Positions 1-10,591 of a DNA stretch of 64,000 nucleotides are shown piece by piece. The stretch is from NCBI GenBank assembly GCA_015852425.1, contig JAAAIG010000037.1:28959-92958 (forward strand). Reading direction: 5' to 3'. The notes under the pieces were generated by a model. It was not told the origin of the DNA, did not search any database, and worked only from the letters and a program-made list of their open reading frames with translations. A program made the position numbers and the translations under genes. The DNA is from Gryganskiella cystojenkinii. Taxonomy: Eukaryota; Mortierellomycota; Mortierellomycetes; Mortierellales; Mortierellaceae. The first letter of the stretch is position 1, and every line of letters begins with the position of its first letter.

Positions 1-301
1 TTGAACAAAAAATAAATTGTTGTTACAACATCTATTGTACGTTTTAACGTTATTGTTGTCATGTCGTTGCCTTTCAGGATTATGGAGGCGTGTTTGTTAA
101 AGTACAAGTATTAGTTGGAATTTATTCTATGGTTCTCTGGCTAAAGTCATTAAATGTCATGAGAATGTTGAAGAGTGGAGGGGGTATGTTTCGAAATAAT
201 GGAGAGGAGCTCTCTTATCTTCAAGAAAGTTGTCTAGGAGGGAGTAGGCAGTGACCGAGAGATTTTGTACATTACAAGTCTACAAAAATTACAGACATAG
301 T
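1..301. other. 3' flank of the DUF3712 gene
   Basis: This AT-rich stretch lies beyond the stop codon of the minus-strand DUF3712 gene and probably holds its 3' UTR. No gene is seen; the short plus-strand ORF entering here is antisense to the gene's last exon. Confidence 0.5.
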
Positions 302-3300
302 TTAGAAAAGAGGGGTGAGACCGACCGAAGCACAGGCGTTGCCGACAAGCTGCTTGAACAGGGCAAGGGCCTCCTCATCGGTGCCAGTGAAGGGAGCATC
401 CTGAGCAGCCAACTGACGCTTGTAGAAAGCGAAAGAGACAGGGGCTTGCGAGGGAGCTGGAGCCTCAGTCGTAGTAGCAACTGGCGAGGGTGAGGATGAG
501 GGCGAGGGGACCACAGGGGCAACAGTCGTCGTAGGAGCAGCAGTGGCCGTAGGCGCGGCCGAGACAGTAGAAGTAGCAACGGGGGTAGGAATGACGGGGA
601 CAGGGGAAGGCTCCGTGTCATAGGACTTGACAACCTGAATGACAATACCGACCTGCATTTGGTTATAAACCACATTGGATCCATATCCGTTCGCACCACC
701 AATCTTGGCAGTGATGACACTGTTGATATCAAAGGGAACCGTGTTGGCACCGCCGGCAGCCATGCTGGGATAAGCAATCATGAGGCGACTGAGAACTGAG
801 AGCGCGAACATGGGGCCAGCGTCCGAGACCAAGTTCACAGGAGGGGACATGACCGTGGACTTGGCAGGGATGGTCAACGAGATATCTTGGTTGATGTTAC
901 CAAAGAGGTGACCAGACCAGGTGTTGTTAGCATTGATGTGCGAAATATAGAGCTCGGTATCGAAGGGGTTGTACATCGCGATCTGGACACGAGTGATACG
1001 GGGCTGGGTCATCTGAAGCATGTTGGCCATGATGGGCGAGGCCTTGCTCATACCGTCGATGATCAACTTGTCGGTGATACCGGTGATGATAGGGTTCATG
1101 CGGACAGCAGACATGGCCAACTGGAGAGGCTCGATAGGAGTCGAGGTAGCAGTTCCGTTGATGTTCAAGGGGAAAGAACCTCCGGCGATGAAGGCGCTCA
1201 AGAACTGGTCCCGCAAGTAAGGGTTAGGAGGAGTGAGCTTCATAACCGCAGGGATGGCGTTAGGACCGGGGCGGAGCACCATGCCAGGAACAATGACCTT
1301 GCCCATGGGGAAGACACCAAAGTTGACATCAAGGGTAACATCACCGGCCATGACGGTCAAACCAGAGGGGTTCTGGAGGTTGACAGTGTTGTGGACCTCA
1401 ATGTACTCAGCAGTACCTCCGGAAATCTTGATGTCAGAGACGGTGACGGGGCTGGCGTTCAAGTTCATACCGGCCATGGCAGTGACGACCGAGGCTTTGA
1501 TGCCGGAGATCTTGACCTGACCAGCGGCGGTGTCGGCAACAGTGTCAACAACACCATCGAGGAAGAACTGAACACCAGGACCGGTGGTCAAGACCTGGTT
1601 GAAGACCTTGAAGGTATCGCGGTCAGCGACCTTGAGGGGCTGGTTCTGATAACCAGTGGCCAAGACGCCATCAGCAATGGTCTTGGCAGGCGACAAAGGC
1701 ATGGCCAATGTAGCGACAGTCTTACCGAGGGGCAATTGCAAGTTCATGGTCTGGCCAACCGCGGAAACGTTCAAGGGGAAGGTGAAGGGCATGTGGTACT
1801 GAGCAATGATCTGATCTGAGGAGGTCATGACGTTGTAAGGATCGGGGCCAGTGAAGTCCAAAGTCATAGTCTTGAGAGCAACACCAGTGATGATGTTCTG
1901 CTTGCCAATACTGGGAAGAGAGACGTTCATCTCCAAGGAGCCAAAGGCAGCGGTCAACCAGGAAACGGGTCCAGAAGCAGGGGTAACCGAGCAGCCCTTC
2001 ACAGTCAAGGAGGGGCTGCCACCGTCAAGAGTAACGGCAAAGAGATCACCAAGAGCGGCAAGACCGGCATCAGAGGTCTGACGGACAAGAGTACCAGCCA
2101 TGCTGACAGGCGAGACCGAGTTGGGCTGGAGAGCCATACCAACGGTAGCGACATAACCGAGCTCCTGACCCTTGTAGATGTTGGTGAAGCTGACGTTACC
2201 GAGCTCGATACCAACGCTGGAGGGGTTGGGAAGAGTGGCAGCGAGGACGAGGTGGATACCGTCAGGATCGTTCGAAGGAAGGTTGAAAGCGCTGATGGTC
2301 AAACCGGTAAGACCGTTGAAACCCTTCAAGGTGACACGCTTCTTCATGTTGACGTGGGGGATGGGAGCACCCATGGCAAAGACGACCATGTTGTTGGCAG
2401 AGACTTCCCACTCGAAGGACTCGGCCTTGAGAGAGTAACCGACAAAGTCACCCATGGCAGCGGCATCAGAAACGGCGAAAGAGACGTTGGAAAGGACCAA
2501 GGGAGCACCAACGTTGGCACCAGCGTTGACAGTAGGCATGGCAATAACACCAATAGGGCGAATGACATCACCGTTAACCCAAGAGACAGTCGAACCCTCG
2601 GGGAAAGCAATCTGGGAGTCAAAGGGACCAGTCTCGGAAATGAGGCCATTAATGTTGGTGCTGAACGAGGTCTCAGCGGGGTTGTTGATCATGATGCTCT
2701 GGAAGGCGAGGATGGACTTGTCAACGATCGACTGAGCCAAAGGAGTGCCAACAATGGGGAGGAGCATCAAGATGGTGTCATCGGTGGCAGTGGGGACAGC
2801 GGCCTGAGCAAGGGTCATGGAGGTGGCATACTCGCCGACGAGGACCTTGACGGTCATCTCAACATCGACCTTGAGACCGACCATGGCCTGCTTGACGAAG
2901 GTGGGGAGGTTAAAGCCAACAAAGATGGAGGCATCGGGCTTGAAGGTGGGGTCCTTGACCATCTGTCCCAAGGCCACAATGGGAGCAGGGTTCAAGCCGT
3001 TGAGTTGAGCCTGGGTGATGATGAGCCCGAGCAAGGAATCAATGGAGAGATCCATGGTGAGAGGGAGAGGACTATGTTTGAAGAGAAGAGACATATTAGA
3101 ACACAGGCGCACCACAGAAAAATAAACAAAAACATCGAAACAAGCAACAAAAAAAAACTCACGGGCTGGAGGCGGAAGAGACACCGGGGACGACAAAGGT
3201 CATGTCAGGGATATCGATCGAACCCAGGGTAGCGTTGTGGTACTTGACAGCAGACTTGATAGCCTTGATGGTCAACTGGGGCAAGAAGGGGTTGTTGACA

Positions 3301-5478
3301 ACGACAGAGGTCAGGGCAATGCCGGTCTTGGCAGTGTCGTTCAAGATGGTCAAGCTGGTTCCGAGCAAGAGCTGAGCAGGGTTACCGGGCATGTTAGATT
3401 GGATGTGGATCTCCTTGAGACCGTTGGCCAAGGGAGTAATAGGCGAGGAAGAGGCAGATCCCTGGACATCAACAACACTGATCTGGTTGGTCATGTAGGA
3501 CTGCAGGAGAGCCTGGCCACCAGCGCTACTGGAAGGCGTAAAGATAGCAGCGGCGGTGCGACGGTTAGGTCCAGGGACGAGGGTCAAGTTATCAAGGATG
3601 ACGGTTCCGACATTGTCACCCTGGTAGACCATGTCGAAGGTAACAGTGCCTTGAGGACCGGGGCCAGTGGCGATGGTCAAGGACGAAGGGTTGACCATGG
3701 TCATATCCAAAGCAATCTGGAGACCAGAGGGGGTACCACCAATAACGGTGAGGTTATGGATGACAGTGGGTTCGGTGGCAAGACCCTGGAGACCAGAGAG
3801 GGAGACATCAGACTTGAAGGGGATACCGGTGATGCGGACCTCGCCGATGGGGGTCTGAGCAATAGTGGCAGCAAAACCCTGGACCTGGAAAGCCTCGGCG
3901 TTCTGGACTGTCAAATCCTTAACAAAAGCATCAAAATCGGCATGGGAATCCGAGGCAATGTTGAAAGGGGTAGGAGGGAGAGCGAAGTGGATTGACGAAT
4001 CGTTGTTGACCTTGACGGTGCTGGCGACTCCCCAGTCGAGAGCGTTGACAGTGGCCATGGACTTGTTCTGATAGACGACAGTCATGTTGTTCTGGACTTG
4101 AGTGACATTGATCGAGAAACCGAAGGGCATTTGGAAACCAGCAACGACTTGAGGGGAGGTTGCGATGGGAGCATAGGAATCAGTATTGGTCCAGTTCATG
4201 CCCATAGCACCGAGCTCGATGGTCTTGATGATGTTCAAAGGAACGGGGGACTGCAACTTGACGGAAAGAACCATAGCCTCGAGGCCGGCAGACAGCCAGT
4301 TGACACGGTCCTGACCGTTGGGGAGGACCATAACACCCTTGGCAGTGGTCTCGGAGACGTTACCGGCGATGTACGCAGAGAAGAGGCTGCTGACCTTGGC
4401 AAGACCCTCGGGCGTAGTCTGAGGCTCCATAATACCAGTCAAGTTGAGGATTGACTGGGAGTTACCCTCGAGGGAAGCGCCGTTCGCACGAACCTGACCG
4501 AGACGAATACCCTGGTAAGAGATATCAAGGACAATTGTTCCAAGACTGACGCCAATGGGGGAAGGGTTATGCATAGCTGTATCAATGGCGAGGTTGATAC
4601 CCTGGCCGTTGGGAGCATCCGAGGGCAAGTTGAAGGAAAGAATTTCAACCTGGGGGAAACCGTTCATACCAAGGAGGGTAATATCCTTGTTTAAGGTCAA
4701 GCCCTTGATGGTGCGACCCATGGCCTTGATCTGGACAGTGGACTGAAGAGTCCAGGTAAAGCTCTTCTCACCCAACTAATGTGTCAAAAATAAAAATAAA
4801 GTGTATTCTATCAGAGAAGGAACAGAAGGGGGTGAATAGATAACCAAGTCGACAACAATGAAACTTACCATGCTCTTCGAGAAAGTGGCGAAGGCAGCCT
4901 CGTCAGTGATGGTGAACTTGGACTGGCCAGTAACCTTTCCACTGCCACCACTAGCCGTGGTGTCGGGGAGGGGATCCATAGCACCGAGAACATTGCCGTT
5001 GTAAAGGACCTTGATAGGCTCAGGGTAGGTGACAGTGGCATGGAATGGACCAGCGTTGCCAAGAGAACCATCCATGGCCATGACCATAGTCTATTTGACG
5101 AGAAGAATTCAGTAGAAAAATACAGTGTTAGGCGCGCTCGTGGTGGCAGTACGGTATTACGCTGATAGAGGATGTGGAGCTGGAACTTACGGTATTGGTA
5201 GGCTCGGTGATAGAGATTCTATCGAAAGAAAGTGTGGAGTTGTTGACAATCTTTTGAGCGACCTTGGGCAAGATCAAGAACAGGATAACGGGCACCAAGA
5301 TTGCCACGAGGACCACTGTGATCACAACACAAAAAATCCAGAAGCGTCTGCGCTTGTAGAAAGGAGCAGCTCTAGGCTTTACAACCTCATCATGCTCATC
5401 AAACTCATCGTAGTCGGTTTCGTTCTCGTTGTAGGGGAGGTCAGTGTTGGCTGCAGCAGCAGCTTCGTTCTGTGTCAT
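302..5478 (-). CDS. Giant DUF3712/LEA14-like single-pass membrane protein
   Basis: Four exons read 5478-5191, 5090-4869, 4775-3163 and 3071-302, giving 1630 residues. All three introns (5091-5190, 4776-4868, 3072-3162) have GT donors and AG acceptors and keep the frame. Residues 1-45 are acidic, then basic, and presumably cytosolic. Residues about 46-70 are a strong membrane helix after a YKRRR stop. The rest is a series of beta-rich modules resembling the fungal DUF3712 (LEA-2-like) family. A similar block containing MPF..F.(L/I)NV recurs in exons 3 and 4. The tail is rich in Pro, Thr, Ser and Ala (mucin-like) and carries a Lys-Arg site about 40 residues from the end, which a Kex2-type protease could cut. 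The family has no established biochemical role; attachment to membrane or wall is an inference. Long antisense ORFs over this gene reflect its codon bias. Confidence 0.85.
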
Positions 5479-5714
5479 TATATGTGTAGTAGGAAAATGT
5501 GGCGGATCAGAGGGATGCGGTAGGACGATGAAGGAGAAAGAGTGTCAGACGAGGACAAGGATGGGGTCTCAATTTCTGTTATGGAGAACAAAAATACCGA
5601 GACGAGGGAGGGTTGAAGGGACGCAGTCGAAGGGGAGCGAAGGAGACGAAGGTCGAAGACGAGAAGAAAACAGAAAAGAAGAAACTCTTTGTCGGAGGCG
5701 GGGGGAACCAGATT

Positions 5715-5987
5715 TCATTTATAGTCAGAGGAAGAGATTTTGATTGACATTATCACGATTTGTGGTACACACGACTGAAAGGACAGAGAGACGAATGAGT
5801 TCCCTTCATTGTCCTCAACCTTGAAGTCGTCGCGATCAGCTGTGGTTGGAGGACCGACTTGGAAGTTTGTAGACGAGGAAAGAGCTCTCAAAAGTTTGTC
5901 TATTTTATGTGTACTGTACTCTTCAAGTTTATACTGTATGTATTTCTTGGCTGCACCGGGGATAACTCTCTTCAACTTGGATGCCAT
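5715..5987 (-). CDS. Possible small protein, unknown
   Basis: An ATG at 5987 opens 90 codons ending just upstream of the DUF3712 promoter. The N-terminal half is basic and looks helical (KKYIQYKLEEY, then HKIDKLLRAL), with a plausible protein composition. The C-terminal part is less convincing. A GTTGAG...TTTCAG pair inside could mark a 51-nt intron. I recognise no family. It may be a real small gene, an upstream exon, or chance coding potential within a promoter. Confidence 0.3.
   Translation of the reverse strand: MASKLKRVIPGAAKKYIQYKLEEYSTHKIDKLLRALSSSTNFQVGPPTTADRDDFKVEDNEGNSFVSLSFQSCVPQIVIMSIKISSSDYK
5717..5723 (-). promoter_or_regulatory. TATA box candidate for the DUF3712 gene
   Basis: TATAAAT on the minus strand lies about 240 nt upstream of the DUF3712 start codon. 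It overlaps the last codons of the small upstream ORF, so the two calls compete for this sequence. Assigned from motif and position only. Confidence 0.35.
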
Positions 5988-7798
5988 GAAATGCGAAAAG
6001 GATTGAGAGAAACACAAAACCGTGATAAAAATCGAGAGAAAGGAAGTCTGGGAAAGATGAATATTTGAGAGCAAAAGGCGGACCCAGAGCATGACCTCGA
6101 TAGGGTTTGTGCTCCTTCTCTTCTCCTCCGATTTCAGTGGCCCTCTTCTGCGGCATGGATGTTTTCCATGTTTACAGTATTGTAAGGCCGAGGCCACAAA
6201 GTTTTTCTTTTTGAGTATTTTGAGCTCAGATAAAAACTGGACCTCAGGAACAAAGACAGGATGTTGTTATTGTCAGCAGCTCGTCAAGGCAAAAGAAGGA
6301 AAAGGATCATGCCACCTTATTCTCCTGTCTTTCTTTCCTAGGCTCAAAGGCGCTGCTCCACAAACACGGTCCTCCTGGTGGTCTCTATCATTTACTTTTA
6401 CAAAAGGTTTCTCAGTTGCATGTGTCAGCGAGCACCATGACACAATATCTATTTTTTCTGATTTGCGCCGTTTTACTCTGCCGTTTGGTCCTCTCATGTT
6501 TCTTGAGAGAGGATTATTGGAAGCGAAGGAGAAGCAAGCAAGAAAGTAGGAGAGATGCAGGAACAGCGTACATAGAGGGCGTCAACAACTTGCCCTGCAT
6601 CGTTGATCTGAGGGCCTCGCCCATCTCGGATACTGTTGACAGCCGTCGATCTGTCTGTCGCACCAAAAATTATTGCTCGCGTAAACAGTCAACAAAAGCG
6701 CAAAAGAATCTCAATCTCCCATTTTTTTCATATTTATCGCCATTATCCATGTCCCCCCGTTTTTCAAATAGAAAACAGAAACCAAAAGAGAGAGAGATTG
6801 CAGGGCGCGGCTGTTGCAACCATGTGCAACCATTTCGGTATCGCACTCTCTGTCGTTGTATTTTGAGGTCCTGGATATTTCCATCGAAGGATTCGCTCTC
6901 TCCCATTGATATCTTTGGCCAGATTTTTTTTCTCTTTCTTGCTCCACTGCTCACAGGCGTTCTTCCTCCAGTCTCTCCAGTGAGCACTATTTTTTGTCTT
7001 CTCTGTTCTGTCCGTGCCTGGGAGTTCTCCAAAATTTTTGCGCCATTTGCAGCAAAAAAAACCCAGAAACTCTATCCATCCACACGGCCGGATACCTTCT
7101 CGGTGTAAAGAATTAACTTTGAAATTCTTTCTTCTCTCTTCCTGGAGTCGATTTTTACGCCCTCCACACACTTCACTCTCCTCCCTTCGACCTCTCCACT
7201 GCCGGAGATCACATTTTCACTCTCAGACTGTGGAGGGCGACTTTCGAGGCAAGAGACAAGGAGCCGTTTTGGTACAGTACATACGAACGGAGTCCCACTA
7301 CTCTACTCCGATGGTGTTATCAGCTGTGTGTGTGTTGATCCTGTTTTCGGGTTGAACGTTGCGACCCTCATCCGTACCATCATCGGATGACTGACAAACC
7401 AGGGGACTGAAATTCGAGTTTGAACGGGGGGAGATGGCTTTATTTCTTTGCTCCTTCTCAACAGACCGAGATTAGTGATATCGTGAGACAGAATCATTCG
7501 TTCGTTCGTCGTTCGTACTCGTTATAGGATATCATTTTTTTGAATACCTTTGTCGATTGACCATGTGCAAGGAACACTACCGCGTCGAATCGTAATAGCT
7601 TCGCTTTTTTTGGTTTTAGACGAGGGTTTTTGTATATTTTTCGTGGGTAAGAAAAAGTCAAATGCTGTTAATTGTTCTCTCATAGACGCTCAATTTTTTT
7701 TTTTTTTTTTTGCAAATGAAACAGGTCCACGCTGGATGGGAACGAATCTTCTTAGTTAGTAGACTGTTCGAACACCGTCATTTCGTTTGCTGAGGACC
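5988..7798. other. Intergenic, no supported gene
   Basis: This 1.8-kb interval separates the 3' end of the KHDC4-like gene from the promoter side of the DUF3712 gene. It is rich in pyrimidine and A/T runs, including long T tracts near 7690-7710. The ORFs crossing it are compositionally poor, and I see no splice-linked coding series in them. It probably holds promoter and UTR sequence. Confidence 0.5.
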
Positions 7799-10011
7799 TT
7801 ATGCAGAAGGAGGCGGAGGGGGTACATCCGACGAGGACGACGCGGGTGGGGGCGGAGGTGCCGAGGACGCGTTGCTGGACGCGGCATCTGCTCCTGATAT
7901 TTCTGGGGGTGGTGGGGGCGGTGCATAAGCATAGCCGTAGTAAGCGAGTGCGGGATCGGACGAGACAGGAGCCGCAGAACCTGATCCAGCTTCGGTTCCC
8001 GGGTAAGCCTGCTGATAGTATTGGCCATACTGTTGATAGTATTGCTGCTGGTAATAATACTGGTTGTAAGCCTCATACTGATCATAGCTGTAGCCAGTGG
8101 CAGGGTCTGTCACGGAGGCAGCTCCACTCGTGGGCTGCGCATCGTTAGTGGATGCTTGGAGGCTCTCTGATGATGGGGCTTGTGGAGCCTGAGCACCTGG
8201 AGGGGGTGGGGGCCCAGCAGGCAATGGAGGGTTTGGTGGTGGAGGCACCGAGCCCGGAGCTAAAGGAGGAGGTGGTGGTGGTTGCGACGATGGCGCATAA
8301 TGTTGCTGCTGGTGGCCATAGTTGTATGCTTGAGACTGATGCTGATGCTGGTGATGCGATTGTTGGTATGGTGGTTGGTGCGGCCCACCCTGATGACGCG
8401 AATAATGTTGATTCTGACTGCCACCGTAATATCCCTACACGATTTGAAAGAGGAGATTTTGCATTAGTACTTCAAGACAAAAAACAGAAAAAAAAACCTC
8501 CGCTCCAAGAAAATGTTGCGGTACTTACAGAACGACCACCGTAGGGTCGACGCTCGTATTCCGGTTGAGGGGGTCGACTCTTGAATCGTTCATATTCCGC
8601 CTTGACGGTTGCAACAAGATCCTTACACAAACGTTCAGCATCATCCACGTCCTCTTGAGATCGTCCACTAATAATTGATAGGTTCAAAGTGCAGGTTAGC
8701 CTTCGTGATCACTATGAGCGAATAAACAATGGTATTCAGTAGAGAGTAAGCAACGTACAGAATATTAATGTAAAGAGGCTCGTCAGACTCCCGCTCCGTT
8801 TCAATCTCCAAGAATCCTGATCCCTGTCCCTTCAATTGAACACGAGTTCGAGTCTCGTTCTGGACGTGCTTCACATATTGTCCCTAGGAGGAGAGATAAA
8901 TTATCATGGTGAGTTCAAGTACGGTAAACAAACCAAATATGCTACCGCTGTTAAATGATATAACCGCCATCCACTTACTCCTGGACCAACAACCTTTGCC
9001 CTGATATTGAAGAATCGCTCAGAGTCGATACCGATTTCCACCCTGGCATGATAGCTATCCCGCTAAAATATAAACCAGAAAGAAAGAAGGGTGCGTCAGC
9101 AACATAATATTTATAAGGCAAAAAAAGAAAAACAGGCGCGAAGACGAAGAAAGAATAACTTACTGGTGGTCCACCCATGGGTCGCGACTGTGGTTGAAAG
9201 GCTTCTCGTTGCGGAGTAAGAGCCTCTGGAGGCTCATTAATGACCTCGTTAATCTTTTCGACCGCCATATCCAGTTCGTCCTGCGAGAGAGCAGAGACGT
9301 GCAAGTACAGTGGGGGATCCTTTTCCGTAGCCAGGCTTTTATCGGGGTAGTATTTGCCACGCGTCGTCACATCTGCATTCGTGTCTCGTTGAATCTATGG
9401 TCATCAGATAGCAATACAAAAAAGTATCAGTATGGCTTGCATATAGATAGCCTTTCCCTTTTTCTTCTTCTTGGTCATTTCATAGCAGAAGCCAACGCCA
9501 ATACCTGTGTCTGGAACGAACCCTTGGTGAGGATGAACCGATTCTTGACATCATTGATCTCAATATCGGCCACGAACTCATCACGTTCCTTTGATTCCTT
9601 GATGGAAAGAGAAGACGACTCTTCCTTCTTGGTCGAGTCTGAAGTCGCGGCAGCGTTTTGTTGACCTGCATGTCCATCGTCACTTCCAGTGAAAACCAAT
9701 CCTTGTGCGACCAGCTGTGCATTCAGTCGAGCAGCAGCCAGAGCAGCAGCAACAGCGGCAGACTCTGTGTTTGTGCTGCTGGGGTCACTCCCTGGAGTAG
9801 TATCTTCTGCAGAGGTGATCTTTCTCGCAGCCGCAGTCTCGTCCTCGCCCTGATCGTCCCATTTGCGCTTCCGTCTATAATTAAAAAGTCAAAAACAGAT
9901 TAGATATAATTGCACACCAGAGAAAGTCTTCCAACAGTCCATCTCTATCTCTATCTCTTTCTCTCTCTCTCATACACATTCTCTGTTACAATACCTTGCT
10001 TCGTCCGACAT
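7799..10011 (-). CDS. KHDC4/BLOM7-type KH-domain RNA-binding protein
   Basis: Seven exons (10011-9995, 9874-9505, 9394-9164, 9062-8979, 8883-8759, 8667-8529, 8434-7799) give 533 residues with frame kept at every GT-AG join. A basic KRKWDDQ stretch lies near the N-terminus. Two KH-like segments follow. The first runs about 110-190 and contains NRFILTKGSFQTQI and TTRGKYYP. The second runs about 207-300 and contains AKVVGPGGQYVKHVQNET and GQGSGF. This order and spacing match the metazoan KHDC4 (KIAA0907) family, which is linked to pre-mRNA splicing. The C-terminal 200 residues are Gln/Tyr-rich, then Pro-rich with long proline runs, as in splicing-associated proteins. It is divergent from the WSC gene. 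Exon 1 is only 17 nt, and a 5'-UTR intron is possible. The family call is strong; the splicing role is inferred from the family. Confidence 0.85.
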
Positions 10012-10591
10012 TACTGATGATCCCGAGTGTTTGCTGTATAACAAGAGATTAATCGTTGCGATCTGGCGCAAAGTCGAAACAAACAGAAAAACGAAAGTAT
10101 AATCACGTGAGCAAATTTACCTTTTTGGGTCCATCGGGAATAACGAACGAGGATGAAGCATACATAAAAAGGGACCAAAGCACCAAGGGACGATGAGACG
10201 CGACCCTCTTTGTTCGTATTCAGGGCCGATCCAAATTCCAGTATGTTTGAACTTCGAGCAAACCATTGTCACCCTCTCTTTTCGCTCTCTTCCCCTTTCT
10301 TTGTTTGCTTTGTTCTCTCTCCCACACACTCTCGCCTTTTTTTCCACTTCTTTTTCTCGCCACTCTTTTATCCACGCGATTTCACCTGTTCGCTCGCTCA
10401 AGCACGCACATGCACCATTCGTTCAGATCATTTGCGTATCTCTTTATCCAAAACAACTTTTACAATTCGGGGTATTTTCTTCTTCGTCTGTGATTGTCTT
10501 CTGTTGATCTCCGGCGCCACTACACCCCTGTCTATCAGTCTAACGGCATCCTCACAGGTGTTCCCTCTTACATACGCTACGACCAAGGACA
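10012..10591. promoter_or_regulatory. Shared divergent promoter region (KHDC4-like / WSC gene)
   Basis: This is the 580-bp gap between two divergent start codons. It contains very pyrimidine-rich stretches (about 10270-10380) typical of fungal promoters and 5' UTRs. No clear TATA box was found on either strand. Confidence 0.4.

Noticed and set aside
887..3232. Long plus-strand ORFs of 310 and 326 codons opposite the DUF3712 gene
   Set aside because: They are exactly antisense to a well-supported multi-exon gene, have biased and low-quality composition (many Gly, Asp, Val), and are explained by the rarity of TTA, CTA and TCA codons in the sense gene.
6416..7108. 230-codon plus-strand ORF in the 6-7 kb intergenic region
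   Set aside because: The composition is rich in Ser, Phe, Leu and Arg as expected from pyrimidine-rich DNA; there is no domain-like pattern, and competing open frames exist on both strands.
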